Part shown: positions 20,623-31,343 of the stretch, in pieces
Layout of the letters: every line of letters starts with the position of its first letter
Position numbering within the stretch: the stretch's first letter is position 1
DNA from: Gracilaria domingensis
Taxonomy: Eukaryota; Rhodophyta; Florideophyceae; Gracilariales; Gracilariaceae
Assembly: GCA_022539475.1 (NCBI GenBank)
Contig: VCMS01000012.1
Coordinates: forward strand, 496,001 to 560,000
DNA length: 64,000 nucleotides
Direction: 5' to 3'
Notes under the pieces: generated by a model
Database searches by the model: none
The model's input: the letters and a program-made list of their open reading frames with translations, nothing else
Told to the model about the DNA's origin: nothing
Translations under genes and position numbers: made by a program

Positions 20623-20760
20623 ACGCTTGCTAACACGCGTCTATAACATGTGAAACTTGCCATTCTGAACAACCTCCGTTGATTAAACATCCGCCCATCC
20701 CCAGCACCCCCACCTTGATGTCCAGTCAAACACCGCCGGGCCGACAACTTGCTCGCGACC

Positions 20761-22051
20761 ATGATTCAGCACGTCGATGACCTGGAGGCTGCGAAGGCTG
20801 CAGCGCTGCGCGACCTACTTTCCGTCGCGGGCGCTCATGTCTTACGGGCAGCTGATACAGAGCCGAACGCAAACTATATCCAGAAGAAAACGCCTCAAAG
20901 AAGATGGCCGAAACTGAACGCACTGCGCGCGCAGGTGCAGCCCTTGGAAGATCACCAACAGGACTCCGATGTTGCGGTCGAATACGTTCCGAAGCAGATC
21001 GCGGATCGAAGCGGGCACGTCGATAACATTGACGACGTCATAGGCTCTTTGCACCACTTTATGCAGCACGGCGTAGCTGAAGAGCCTGAACAGCTCATAA
21101 GGTCAAACGATGACCCTGCAAATTTTTCCAACTCCAAACATCAAGCGATTGAAGCCAACGGCAATGCACATGCAGCTGAAACGGCTGAAGCGCAACAAAC
21201 CGATGAAAAACGCGCTCAACGTGATGAAGACGCCAAGAAACCTAAAGCATTATCCAGGAAAATGCAAACAGAGCTTCGACAGTATCAGATATCCGTGTTC
21301 AAATCGTTATCACACCGCCGCCCGGAGGTCGTGGATTCCTGGGACGTCACAGCCCCCGACCCATTCCTTCTAGTCCACCTTCAGACATGGCCCACTTCCG
21401 TACAAGTACCACCCAACTGGCGTCAGATACGTAAGTACATGCAGAACGAACGAGAAATGGAGAAGAACGCATTTCAACTTCCGGCGTACATTGCCGATAC
21501 AGGTGGCGGTGGAATGCGATCAGCCCAGATAGAAGCTGACCAGAGAAAACGTTTGAAGCAGATACAACGCGAGAAGATGAGGGCAAAGACTGGACGAGGT
21601 GTTGAGATTCATCACTCGAGGTTGCGCGACGCCTTCTTTAAGTATCATACCAAACCGAGACTCAGCTCGCATGGCAATATATACTACGAGTTGCGCGAGC
21701 TCGAAGTCGATGGTTCGCGCTTTCGCCCTGGCTTTTTGATTGAGGAGTTACGCGCGGCGCTTGGTGTTGCGGAGGTGACCGGCCGCTATGGTTTTTAAAT
21801 CTGCAGAGATATAAACCCCGCCCGGCTATCCAGGGCTCAAAATGCCGGGCATGAAGGCATCGATTTCGAAGGGAGCGAGCTACGGATATCATATGGGAGG
21901 GTGGGGGAAGCCTGCTGTAGACGAATATGGTAGGCCGATGTATGGAGATGTATGTGGCGAACGACCGGGCTGTGGAAGATACGACCCCCGCTTTGATTTT
22001 GATGGCCATGAGAAGAAGTTGTGGGGTGAGTTGAGAAAGCCTGGCAGCAAA
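20761..22051 (+). pseudogene. SF3B2: Splicing factor 3B subunit 2 (SAP145) fragment, frameshifted
   Basis: SF3B2 is a U2 snRNP SF3b subunit that holds the branch-point duplex. Here the frame from ATG 20761 gives VEYVPKQ, then the conserved DUF382 region: RRPEVVDSWDVTAPDPFLLVHL, VPPNWRQIRKYMQ, LPAYIADTGGG, LRDAFFKYHTKPRLSSHG and IEELRAALG. At about 21780 the reading must change frame: PLW..LQRY..P and KMPGMKASIS then align without gaps to the family's PPWLIAMQRYGPPP and KIPGLN. This is followed by the PSP motif GASYGYHMGGWGKPAVDEYG and YGDV. Similarity ends at WGELRKPGS (22051), so the acidic C-terminal third is missing. About 110-140 bp separate it, head to head, from the PPDK remnant. The frameshift plus truncation suggest a pseudogene. 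Confidence 0.85.
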
Positions 22052-22074
22052 GTCACCGTGGCAGTTCGGGCTGG

Positions 22075-23413
22075 TGAGGAATCTGACGGCACTGAGGAAA
22101 GGGGTGAACACGGCCCAGAGGCGGAACCACTGAAGGGGGCAGCCCAAGCCCCAGCGAACGATGCGCAGAAGAGTACCTCTTTGCAAGAGAAAGAACACGC
22201 TAAGCAGGGAGGACTCGGTGGCGGACTTGGCTTGCGAGAGCTTGGTGGCGGCGGTGTGCTCCAGGCGCATCTGCTCAGAGAGCACCTTGCTCTGGACGGC
22301 GAGCTTGACCCGCTCGCTCTCGACGGGGTGACGCTCGTCGCGCGCCTTGCCCAGCGTGGTCATGGCAGCGTCGTGGCCACTCTTGTGCCCGGAAACAAAA
22401 ACCATCTCGGCAGCCAGCACGAACATGAAGATACGGTACTCGCAGCGCACGGCGGCGCACTACGGCACGGCGTCGCCAAAGTTTGTTATGCGCCTCATGA
22501 GGTCGATGACATCGCCGCGCGTCTTGCGCGCCCGCTGCGGTGGCAGCTTGGGGTGTGAAGCCCGGAAGAAGCGCTCAAACTCGACCGAGCGGTGGTTCTG
22601 CAGCTACCTGGCCATAGTGAGGTGTCGGTCAGCCACACGTGTGGCTTGGGTAGCGCCAACGCCTCGGGCAACGGCGGCACCGACGACGGCGCGGACGCGC
22701 TTGGCGCGCGCTCGTGCTCGGCGCTGCGGCTGCGCAGGCGCTACGGCGACCACAACGGCGAGGGCGGCGGCGGCGCGCGGCGCTTGGGCTTGCGCGCGCG
22801 CGTGGCAGGGAGCCCGTCGTGTATCGCCGGCGGTGGGGAGAAGTGAGGGGTGGGCGCTGACGCAGGAACGGAGCGGAGGCGCGCGCCACAACAGGTCGGC
22901 GGGCATAGGCGCGCGCGTGTGACGCGAACGATGCGAGGCGCGGCTACGCGCGGGCGCGTCTCGTAAGTGGCGCGCAGCGGGCAGCGCGCGTGTTGCGGCT
23001 GCGCCTGATACCTTTGGTAACGCAAGGGACAGCGTGTCGCGCGCGCGCTGTGGCGAGCACTTGTCGCAGCCGTCACGCGCCACGGCGCCTATGGCACTCG
23101 GGTCGCCTTGAGGCCGAACGGAACACGTGGCGTGACGCAGGTGGCAGGCGCGCGGGCGCGCTTGTACGACGCGCGGGCACGCGGCACGTGAGTGGTGCGA
23201 GGCGGCACCAGCGCCCATGTCGCTGGTGTCATCGCTCTCGGCGTGCGCCCTCTCTGCACTCGCGGGCGCGCTGCGCGTCGCCGCTTCCCGACTGGGACTG
23301 ACGCTCCTCAATGAGGCGGCCACGGCCGTCGCCGGCGCGATTGTGTACGTCTTCCGATGGGGCCGCTGCCGCCGTCGCGCCGTCGTGGGGCCGCGCCGCC
23401 GCGCACGCCTCAC
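22075..23413 (-). pseudogene. Unknown minus-strand reading frame with two stops
   Basis: One minus-strand frame stays open from 23413 to 21662 apart from two stops, TAG at 22604 and TAG near 22468. The lower part looks coding: SVEFERFFRASHPKLPP, TRGDVIDLMRRITNFGDAVP, YRIFMFVLAAEMVFVSGH and a charged helix ERVKLAVQSKVLSEQMRLEH. The upper part (22604-23413) is Arg/Ala-rich and may be ordinary GC-rich DNA. The end overlaps the SF3B2 remnant antisense, so the true 3' limit is near 22075 at most. I do not recognise a family. It could be a fourth captured gene fragment. Confidence 0.35.
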
Positions 23414-24429
23414 AGCACCGCCGCGGCGGAGCGCGAGCGACCGTCACGTCCGCGGCGTCCGCCGCCGACGGTTGCGACGGCCGCGCCGTGCCACGCTGCG
23501 CGATGGCGCCGAGAAGCCGCGTTGGCTGGCGCGCGTCAACTTCGTCCCCATTGGCGCCGTGTGCAGCGCGGCGCGCTCTTCTGCCGTCGCTAGGCCGCCG
23601 TCGAGGAGGCCGCCGTCACCGAGATCGCGAACGCGGCCGTGGCCTGTAACAGCGCCGCGGCTAACGGCCAGACAGCGCGCCCGGCGCTGCACGGGCCGCA
23701 GCTGCCGGTGGCTATTAAGAGAAGTAAATTCAAGTTCTGACTGCTGGTGTTACAGCTCTCAATTCTTCATCGAAATCTTAGGGGGCTTCGAACCTCTCTT
23801 CTGTCTCTCTCTTACAGCGTTGACTGGCTTGCGACACCAACACAGTTGGACTGTCACATCGCTGCGCACACAATGCGGGGAGAGGTTGTTTGCCCCAAAT
23901 GAACGGACAATGACCGGAGCACACACGTTGCAGAGTTTTCCAAACTTTACAGAAGTTCTTATTTTGAATTCTTAAACATATTCGCGTTCACATTTCCATG
24001 CATTCGCGAACGCACGCCTAGTTAAGAAAGGCCCTGATTTGCGGGTGCCGGTAGAGCTCGAACCATGTGGAATGGGCCTGCCTCCAAGCAAAGACACGTG
24101 CAATAGAATTGAATCAGATATTAGACTGGTTTTCAATCGTTCGCGGTCTTTTCTTCAGTAAACCATGACCAAAGTCATTATTATCTCATTGGCTCAAAAT
24201 GAAATGGAGATATAACGAATTAATTGTTTTTGAAAAACTTAAGCCCGCGAAGATGCCTTGAACATTAAAAATTTTCTTCACAAGCTGAGAAACAATTGAA
24301 ACATGAATGAGGGAAAGTTTTGCTTGGGCATTGGACTGTGGCGTTTCGGAATACTTCCCGAATATATTTGCATCCGAACTGCCAAACTGATTAGTATGTC
24401 AACAAGAACAGAATGGTAGATTTACAGCG
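22640..24429. other. GC-rich block (to about 23.7 kb) then AT-rich spacer
   Basis: 22640-23700 is strongly GC-rich with frames open on both strands for up to 250 codons, all Arg/Ala/Pro-rich, with no domain. Composition drops abruptly near 23720 to AT-rich DNA with no frame of interest up to 24430. The sharp change suggests a junction between sequences of different origin. Confidence 0.45.
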
Positions 24430-25490
24430 TATTTTGAGAGCGGCCAAAGCGCCGTCTTCGCCTTTTCTGCTAGCGTTGGGCACATGCAAACTTTAACTAA
24501 GGGCCTGCCTAGCTGCACTAACGTCATCTCTATCGGCATAGCCATCGAACTCAACCCGAACGGCGAGATTCTCATTGCGTACGAAAAGAACCATAGAAAG
24601 CTGCACCGGGACCATGGCTTCTCGATGAGCGCCGTCATCCCGGGCTGGATTGGCGACAGAATGGGCATGTTGCACGACACCATGGAGGACATGGACAAGC
24701 TATCGGAAAACTAATACCAGTTCTTCGAAAAGAGGATCTTTCCACCGCATGTACATGCAGGAATACCCAAGGATGACGGATGGCTGTACAAGCCTGAGTA
24801 CCTGTTCAACGAGCTCAGCTCGGCCCCTGGTTACTGGCCATAAGGCGAGCGGCTGCATCTCACCGTCTCCAGCCTGTAAACCATCAAGGGCTTCCCATAC
24901 TCTGGCGGAGTCTCGAGTGTCACTCGCGTGGAGCTTTTTCTCGATAGCGGCAACACGTGGAAGCTGTGCAAACTGGACTATTTCAAGGAACGATACAGAT
25001 ATGCAACCAAGTTTGCGAATTACTACTGCTGGACATTCTGTGACAACACTATTGACAAGTTCATGTTCATCAACACTGTAACTGGGACAGGCGAGCTCCA
25101 TTGCCCTGTATGTCATGAGGCGAACAATACTCAGCCCAGGTACATCGCGTAGAATCGGATGAAGATAATTGCAAATTCATTGTGTGAAGTTCATTGTTAA
25201 GCAGAGCTCTGGTCAATTGCGACCAGCGCCGCGCTGAAGGGCGCCCCACCGGTCAAACCTGACATCACGCCGTCATCGTCAACCTATTCAAGTCGTTCTT
25301 CAGAAAGGGTGTGAAGAAGCAAAACTCGGGGGACTCATCCTGGATTGTGGTGTTCCACAAGGTGTATTTTGCCACACCGGACATTGATCAATGCCACAGA
25401 GAAAAGGCTTCCACCCTCGTGAGCCCGGAGAAGGACGAGACTGAGGAGTGTTTGGCTATTTATTCGGACAAGGCGAAAAGACGCCGCAAA
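24430..25490 (+). pseudogene. NIA: Nitrate reductase fragment (Moco, dimerisation, cytochrome b5), decayed
   Basis: One plus-strand frame follows eukaryotic assimilatory nitrate reductase (nitrate to nitrite, cytosolic). ILIAYEKNHRKL..DHGFSMSAVIPGWIGDRM is the end of the molybdenum-cofactor domain. FFEKRIFPPHVHA and GWLYKPEYLFNEL are the linker. TIKGFPYSGGVSSVTRVEL, SGNTWKLCKLDY and EANNTQPRYIA are the dimerisation domain. After about 150 poorly conserved bases, KQNSGDSSWIVVFHKVYFATPDID and ETEECLAIYSDKAKR are a cytochrome b5-like domain whose heme-ligand HPGG is lost (QCHREK). Four in-frame stops (24712, 24841, 24877, 25150) interrupt an otherwise continuous frame. The N-terminal Moco part and the FAD/NADH reductase part are missing. 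Confidence 0.85.
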
Positions 25491-25849
25491 ATTGTTACAA
25501 TGCTCTTTGCAGAGCACTTTACAACTAACTCAGACTCTGGTCAGCATTACTATACAGAGGAACAGATGAGCAAATTATACCCACTCACACGACACAGCAT
25601 CGCAATTCGTTTCAAACGGCCTCCTGAATCGGCTTCATTCGAGACCGTAGCCTTATTGTTCTTCGTACTAATGCGAAGTACAACCTCATTACCGTCAATT
25701 GTATCTGCGCAAGAGAGAACGTGAGTGTATGATTTTAAGAGTTTTGTATCAACGTGAACTTCATGCACAGACTGGGCAGACCTCTGAATAGATGTACCAG
25801 CTTTGTTTGGAGACGTATTACATGTGCTGCTCTCAGAATCATCGTGAGC
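25491..25849. other. Spacer
   Basis: The frame leaving the cytochrome b5 fragment stays open to 25724, but its translation no longer resembles nitrate reductase. Nothing else is visible. Confidence 0.4.
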
Positions 25850-27657
25850 TCACGTATTCTGTACTGCACTAGAATCAATCTCTTCTTCATGGTTACGAGA
25901 ACAAGTTTCAGATCCAGAAGAATGCGTTATGCCCAAAGACGATTCTGATGTTATACATGAACTCGGGGGACTGTAATGTGAGTGAATGGAACAAGATGAA
26001 TCAGAACTGCTTGAATTCACTTCAAAAGAAGACTCTTCAACACTTGGAGCTGCTTTTTGTGCTCGGGCGTGCAGCTCTCTTCGTCTTGCTAAGCGTTTCT
26101 GTTTTTCTTGCGTTGTCTCCACACTTCTCGAATGCTGAAAGCGTTCTCTGCATCCTTTGTTTTCTCACAAGCGATTGCTGCCACGAGTCCTCCCTAACGA
26201 TTTACGTGCAGCCCCGCTCATGGTTTCATTTCCAGTCATTCATTTTGCTTTGTTTCCAGCTGGCTCCGACAAAGCATGCACAATTTTTGGAGTTCGTGTC
26301 CTGGATCCCTATTTGAGGCTGTGTGTTCACAACAAATGCTGAAGCATTTGAAGGAAGGAGGATTTCTTTCAGAGAAAAACAAATACCTTCAGAGATTTCA
26401 ATGGCTTTGTAATTACTTGGTACACTTTCTTGAGGTGGCGTCGAACTCATTTCTGTTTCTTCTTCTTGGATAGGATGATGTATAGGTGCGCACGAGAACA
26501 TTGCGGGTTGTTGACGGAATAATCTTGTGTCGGTCCAGCCGCACTGCACCGCGGCATGACCCAAACGTGTAATGTTTACACGAACCTCTGCACGTGTACC
26601 GCGGTGTACCAATCATACGCAGTGATGTTCAAAAAGCTCGAGAGCTACTGGAACTCAAAATAGGTGGAGATGACGCCACCTCCACCTGCTCCCCATGTCA
26701 TGTCGTCTGATTCCAAACCCGCACAAACTTTTGCCCGACGCCACTTGAACTCTGCTTCACCGCTTCCAATCTTTCTCCACACTGAGATCAACTGCCATCA
26801 TGCGTATAGAATTCTTGCGTTGAAAGGAGCACTGTTTGGAAGCGTACACGGTATTCTCAATTAGATGCTCATTTGTATCTTGCATGAGAATCGAAGGTGG
26901 ATTCGTTCCAAGTCTCTCACCAAGCTGCACTTCAGGCTTTTGTCGCACTTTATTATTGTTTGAAAGTACTTGCGACCGAAGACAAACCGACAGAAGGCAT
27001 ACTGGAGACTGGAACGCGCGCGAACTCAATTGGTCTCAAATGCAGATGGATGGGAACTGTGCGGAATAGTTATGGATAGAAACTAGAGGATTAGAGTCTT
27101 TGGTACGAAGCATGATTGAACCCTGGCGTATTTCTGAGTTCGGAAAATAGAAATGCGCCCTAATTGGAGTACCTAAACATGGTCGTATAATATTGGTTTG
27201 TTCGATTGCAGCAACATGGAAAGGATTTTGTTACTATTTAGAAGACTTCGGAGTTTACAACTGGATACGACTGCACCTTGGACCGCAATTTATGGCTTAA
27301 GGCAACCCATCGATCTATGGCGTCTTGGAACTGCTAATAGAAGTTCTTAGTCTATGAAAAACCGCCAGCTCTTGCAACGTTGTGGAAAGAATCAATATGG
27401 ATGTATCTAGCTGCAATCATGCAATATGTCTACGTTTCGAGAATCGCCAATTTGTAGGTCACAAACTTTAAGAACAACACTGATATGGCTGTACTACTTT
27501 CGTACAACGCCTTGCAACATAACATGGAAACGAAACAGATCGAGGTAATAGCTTCTACCATCCAGATCTAGAAACCCGACTAATCATTGAATGCAAGTGA
27601 TGTGTTCTGTTGTGATGTTTCCGCGTCCTTTCTTTTCCGAGTAGAGCAGGTCTAATA

Positions 27658-28083
27658 CTACTCCGTCTTCAACCATTTCAGCTCCCATTGCACATCTACA
27701 AATACTGCGTTAACTTTCACTCCGATTAGGTCGAGAACAACCTCAACTATGTCGTGGACAACGCCATAGTACAGATGCCAACTATCCACACCTCTTTGCT
27801 TCTCCCCATACGCAGAATAGTTGCGGGACGTTGAAGTCTCAGGAATGAAATGTGCCGCAAAGCAATACTTCTGTCCTGATTCGTATGAAGATTTCTTCGA
27901 TCGCAACCCATGGGATTTCACGCTCTCGATTTTGAAGTACCTTTGTTCTCTGCTTATGGTTGCAGTTCTAAACACTTTGATTGAAACTATATTTGTTTCG
28001 TCTCTCTGAGCTGGAAAGTTTTCCACAAGCAATTTCCGCACAGCTCGCTTCTGCTCAATGTTAAGATCTTTCAATGGCGTCAC
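27658..28083 (-). pseudogene. TNP2-type transposase, DUF4216-like block
   Basis: The 141-codon minus frame ends with WHLYYGVVHDIVEVVLDLIG..VNAVFVDVQW. The DUF4216 hallmark is a YYG...I.E......V.LF.C.W pattern near the C-terminal part of CACTA transposases. Most of the upstream frame (RAVRKLLVENFPAQRDETN) is charged and plausible linker. It lies after the DUF4218-like block in the expected order, which supports the CACTA call. Confidence 0.5.
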
Positions 28084-28151
28084 GGCGCCATGGCAAGTTG
28101 CACCGGTGTGAAGATGTTCTGCTATTTTTGACGACCACTCACTAATTTGAC

Positions 28152-28454
28152 TTAAAATGTCACAATGTTTGACTTGGACTCCTCTAAAACGTCAAAAAAT
28201 GTCTTACTATCATTTGCCAGCTTGAGAGAAGCAATTTGAAGTTCGTGTGGAACAGGTGAGAAGAAATATTGGATGTTGTGTACTCGTTTGCCAATTTCTC
28301 CCAGAAGTCTTTCCACTAAGAACTGTGAAGTGACCGGAAGAGGACCGCATTGCTTCAAAAGCTCGGAAGACGGAGTTTTGTGTGTTTCATAGGTGTCAAG
28401 CAACACAACGAAGGTCGGTCTGGACAGAACAGACGAACGAAACGTGCGTAACAT
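28152..28454 (-). pseudogene. TNP2-type transposase, DUF4218-like block
   Basis: The minus frame carries QCGPLPVTSQFLVERLLGEIGKRVHN. The DUF4218 family ends with a GP.....F..ER.NG.LK..V pattern at this place in CACTA transposases. Length (100 codons) is shorter than the usual domain (about 110-150), so the N-terminal part is in another frame or lost. Confidence 0.45.
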
Positions 28455-28615
28455 TCCTCAACCACCCTTGCCAAAACCCGATGTATAGCCGCGTCACAAT
28501 TATAACTGAAGCTTAAGCCAATCATCTGACGTGTTTGGTTCTACAGTTGCAGTACTTCCTCTGCACTCTGAAGCGATGAAATACAGAGAGAAGATGCAAA
28601 TTGAATTCTTCCGCT

Positions 28616-28876
28616 TTAGAACGAGAAAGACTCTCTAGAGAAAGTGGAGATCTTCCCACCGCTTGGGATACAGTGCGCACAGTTCTCCAGAGCTCTGTTG
28701 ATCAGCTCAACCTTCTTTGGTGGCAAACATTGCTGAGGTATTTCGGTCCTTCTTTCATGCCTTGGACGACGTACTGTCAAAAGCCTCAGTATGTGCTTGG
28801 TCCACCCTAGCAGCACCATGTGCATCACGTGATAAGGGAAAGAGAACACAAGTCCAGCGATAACTGTGACATACAT
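28616..28876 (-). pseudogene. TNP2-type transposase core block
   Basis: The minus frame reads AGLVFSFPYHVMHMVLLGWTKHILRLL. In the Transposase_21 family the invariant pattern is a Pro-Tyr/Asp, then D(L/V)MH, then a small hydrophobic run with LG and a following K-hydrophobic pair. Here Asp is replaced by His-Val but MH and LG..K are kept. Followed on the element by the DUF4218-like block in another frame, so at least one frameshift separates them. Confidence 0.5.
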
Positions 28877-29260
28877 GAGCTTCTTTTGATACCGGATTCC
28901 TTGGTAATCTCTCGTTTTCTATTCTCGTTAACCTTGTCTGATCGCAATGCCTTCCATGCTTCACTAACTTGAGAGGATAATTCTCGGATGCCCATAAATT
29001 CCATTTCAATGATATCACCAATCTTGTATGCCCCACGGCAACGAAGAGATCTCATAAGTGACGCAAGGTCCTCTGGAGCAGCACACAGGCACTTGCATTC
29101 CTTAACTTGAACTCTTTGCTTTTTGCAAAACCACAAGAAAGTTTGCCCATGTGGCCAACATACCCGAGTATCTTGGATGTAGCATTCCAGTGTGCAGTGA
29201 AGAAAAGAACGAAGACCTTCAGAGTCCTTACTTGTCCGTCGTAGCAAACTGCTCATACTC

Positions 29261-30181
29261 TTTCTCTAAGTTTTTAGATCTGAGACTATTTTGCTTATGA
29301 ATGTATCGAAGTACTCAGGATCATGAGATAAAGAACAATGGTACATATGGGACAAAAAGAAGCTTGGCTCCGTTCTCTGGTGCTGTAGTTCAAGACGGTT
29401 GATACTATGAGGCAGGTGATATTGGAGTACCTCTCCGGTTCTTGGTGCACTCAATCCATCTAAAGATAACGCAAGACGATAAAAAGCTCATCACTCTCTG
29501 TGTTCCACTCCTGAAGGCGTTGAGCATGTTTCTTCAGGAACAGTTCTCCATGGTAGTAGTCATGGTCTCGAAATCAAAGGATGATGCTTCAACGATTCTT
29601 TGCTCTCACACATCCATTCATTACTTTATGAAACGAATGATGTGCCCGACACGGTGCTTTCATTGCGGGTGATGGTCGCAGGAACCAAAATTTCTGTTTG
29701 TTCCGGACAGCGGACTATTGCGGCTTGGACATTCTTTTGCAGATCATAGTTTTCCAGCGTGAGCTGCGTGTCCATGGAAGCAAACTCTGATGAATCATTT
29801 ATCAATGTGTGCGTTTTGCACTGCGTATGACACAAGAACTCTGTACGACGTTGAGGATCGAATTGGCGTTATACGCAACAACCTTTGTATCCCATTCTGT
29901 GAAACATTGAAAACTTGGGCGTTGTACAAGATCGCAGCTAGTCGCTCATACTCAACTTGTTTTTCTGATTTGAATTCCCACAAATACTACGGAGAATAGG
30001 CGAAAGAGGAGATTTGACATGATCGGACAATCGGAGGATGAACGTTAGCCTTTCATAAATTGATGACAAACGTTCTATACTTGGCATATCGTCCAAAACA
30101 ATTCTGCTCTCCGTTTCCAATTGAGGCCATCTGCATATTGTCTGTTGTCACATCATCCAATACGTTCTGCGAAGACAAAAA
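29261..30181. other. Spacer, possibly the N-terminal part of the CACTA remnant
   Basis: Short minus frames (29266-29454, 29626-29835, 29795-29983, 29938-30120) continue in the orientation of the CACTA remnant but show no diagnostic motif. No CACTA terminal repeat was recognised at the right side. Confidence 0.35.
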
Positions 30182-30438
30182 GCTCTAGCAACCCGTTTTC
30201 AATTGAATTATCAGCGGCGGTAAATGTAATTGATGCCTTCAAGAAATGTAAGGGCACTTTCGGAACAAATCTAACTTTTTTTCAAACACTCACACTCATT
30301 GGAAATATCAGTGAACAATGAAACTTACTTTATTTCAAATGAAGTGAGTCATATTACCTCCTACTTCCAGACTAGCCATCTTGTCTGCAAATCTTATTGC
30401 AAACCTTTTTAGTCTTCCCTTAACGAGTTCTGCCTGGG
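30182..30438 (+). repeat. Dispersed repeat R1, copy 1
   Basis: About 255 bp that aligns along its whole length with 40516-40763 in the same orientation. Shared stretches include CGGTAAATG.AATTGATGCCTT, GAGGGCACTTTCG-like, CTAGTCATCTTGTC-like and CCTTAACGAGTT.TGCCTGGG. Identity is roughly 75-80 percent by eye with small indels. No ORF. Probably the end of a non-autonomous or decayed element. Confidence 0.65.
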
Positions 30439-31343
30439 AAATCCTCAAGATGTTTCATCCCTTAGACTTGAGGAAGTGTGAGAGCTCAGATTTCTTTTCG
30501 TGCGAACAGAGAATCCTGGCTTGGAACCGTATTCACATCTTCTCCACTACTCTTTACTACTGTCTTTCTGATCGGTTTCCTAATGTGAGGGGGATTCATG
30601 GTGAGCATCCGTGGCTGAGTGACATTCGAATTCCGCTGTGTGGTCTTCATTCTTTGGTCAGTTTTATTCAAAGTTGGATTTACGCACATAGATATTTCCC
30701 AGCGATATATCTTTCTTCCTCTGCCCATCTTCTTTTAGTAGTTCACTGTGAGCCTTTTGGATGCAGACCTGGAAAACAGTTTTTCGTCCTACAGGACCTA
30801 TGATTATGGAATTGGTTCTTATTTCAAGCGACATCTTTCGACTTGAAACTCGAGCAGTAATGAATAGTAAGTGCAGGCAGATCTTCTACATTTTAGAGTC
30901 TCAGAAGCGTACACCTCAACCCTATACGCCTTTTTTGTCTACCTTGGAAGTTGAAATCAATTTCAAATGCGGAAATCGGAGCTGAAAGTTTTTGGAAATA
31001 TTTCATATGCGAGCTCCAGGGAGTTCCTTTCGCTTCGCGTCTTCTTTGCTCACCATGAGAGTACTTGAAGCCCTAGAATCGCTCAGCCTTATACGCAATT
31101 TCGTCACCCGATGCCTCAAAGCTCGTTTACATCTGACTTCCTCTCTTCTCCGGACAGGCATTGCGTCCAAGATCGTTAAGTTCTACTCTTTCACTGAATC
31201 TCTGCTGTGAAACATCGAGGTTCATTGTGAATTGCATAGCGTTCGTTCATATCAAACAGGTACGGTCATGATCATTTTTGCAGTCGAGAAGCTGGCATTG
31301 ACTAACACACTTTACTCTTTGCACTACGGCGCCTAGCATTACT
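30439..31343. other. Spacer without recognisable gene
   Basis: A 140-codon plus frame at 30381-30803 starts inside the R1 repeat and has no motif. A 72-codon plus frame at 30992-31210 is likewise unremarkable. Confidence 0.4.

Larger units (their letters stand above)
25850..29260 (-). mobile_element. CACTA (En/Spm, TNP2-type) transposon remnant
   Basis: Read right to left, the minus strand contains in the correct order the landmarks of TNP2-type proteins: a Cys-containing segment at 28825-29256, the YHVMHMVLLGWTKHIL block (28616-28876; related to the family's DLMH..LLG..K), a DUF4218-like segment (28152-28454) and a DUF4216-like segment (27658-28083). Further left, frames at 26226-26612 and 25850-26122 (Lys/Arg-rich then Ser-rich) may be the C-terminal part. 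Frames change repeatedly and stops are common. CACTA terminal repeats were not found, so limits are those of the recognisable coding matter. Confidence 0.55.

Noticed and set aside
22347-23975. Arg/Ala-rich frames of 190-270 codons on both strands
   Set aside because: GC-rich DNA has few stops; the translations are low-complexity and overlap each other antisense.
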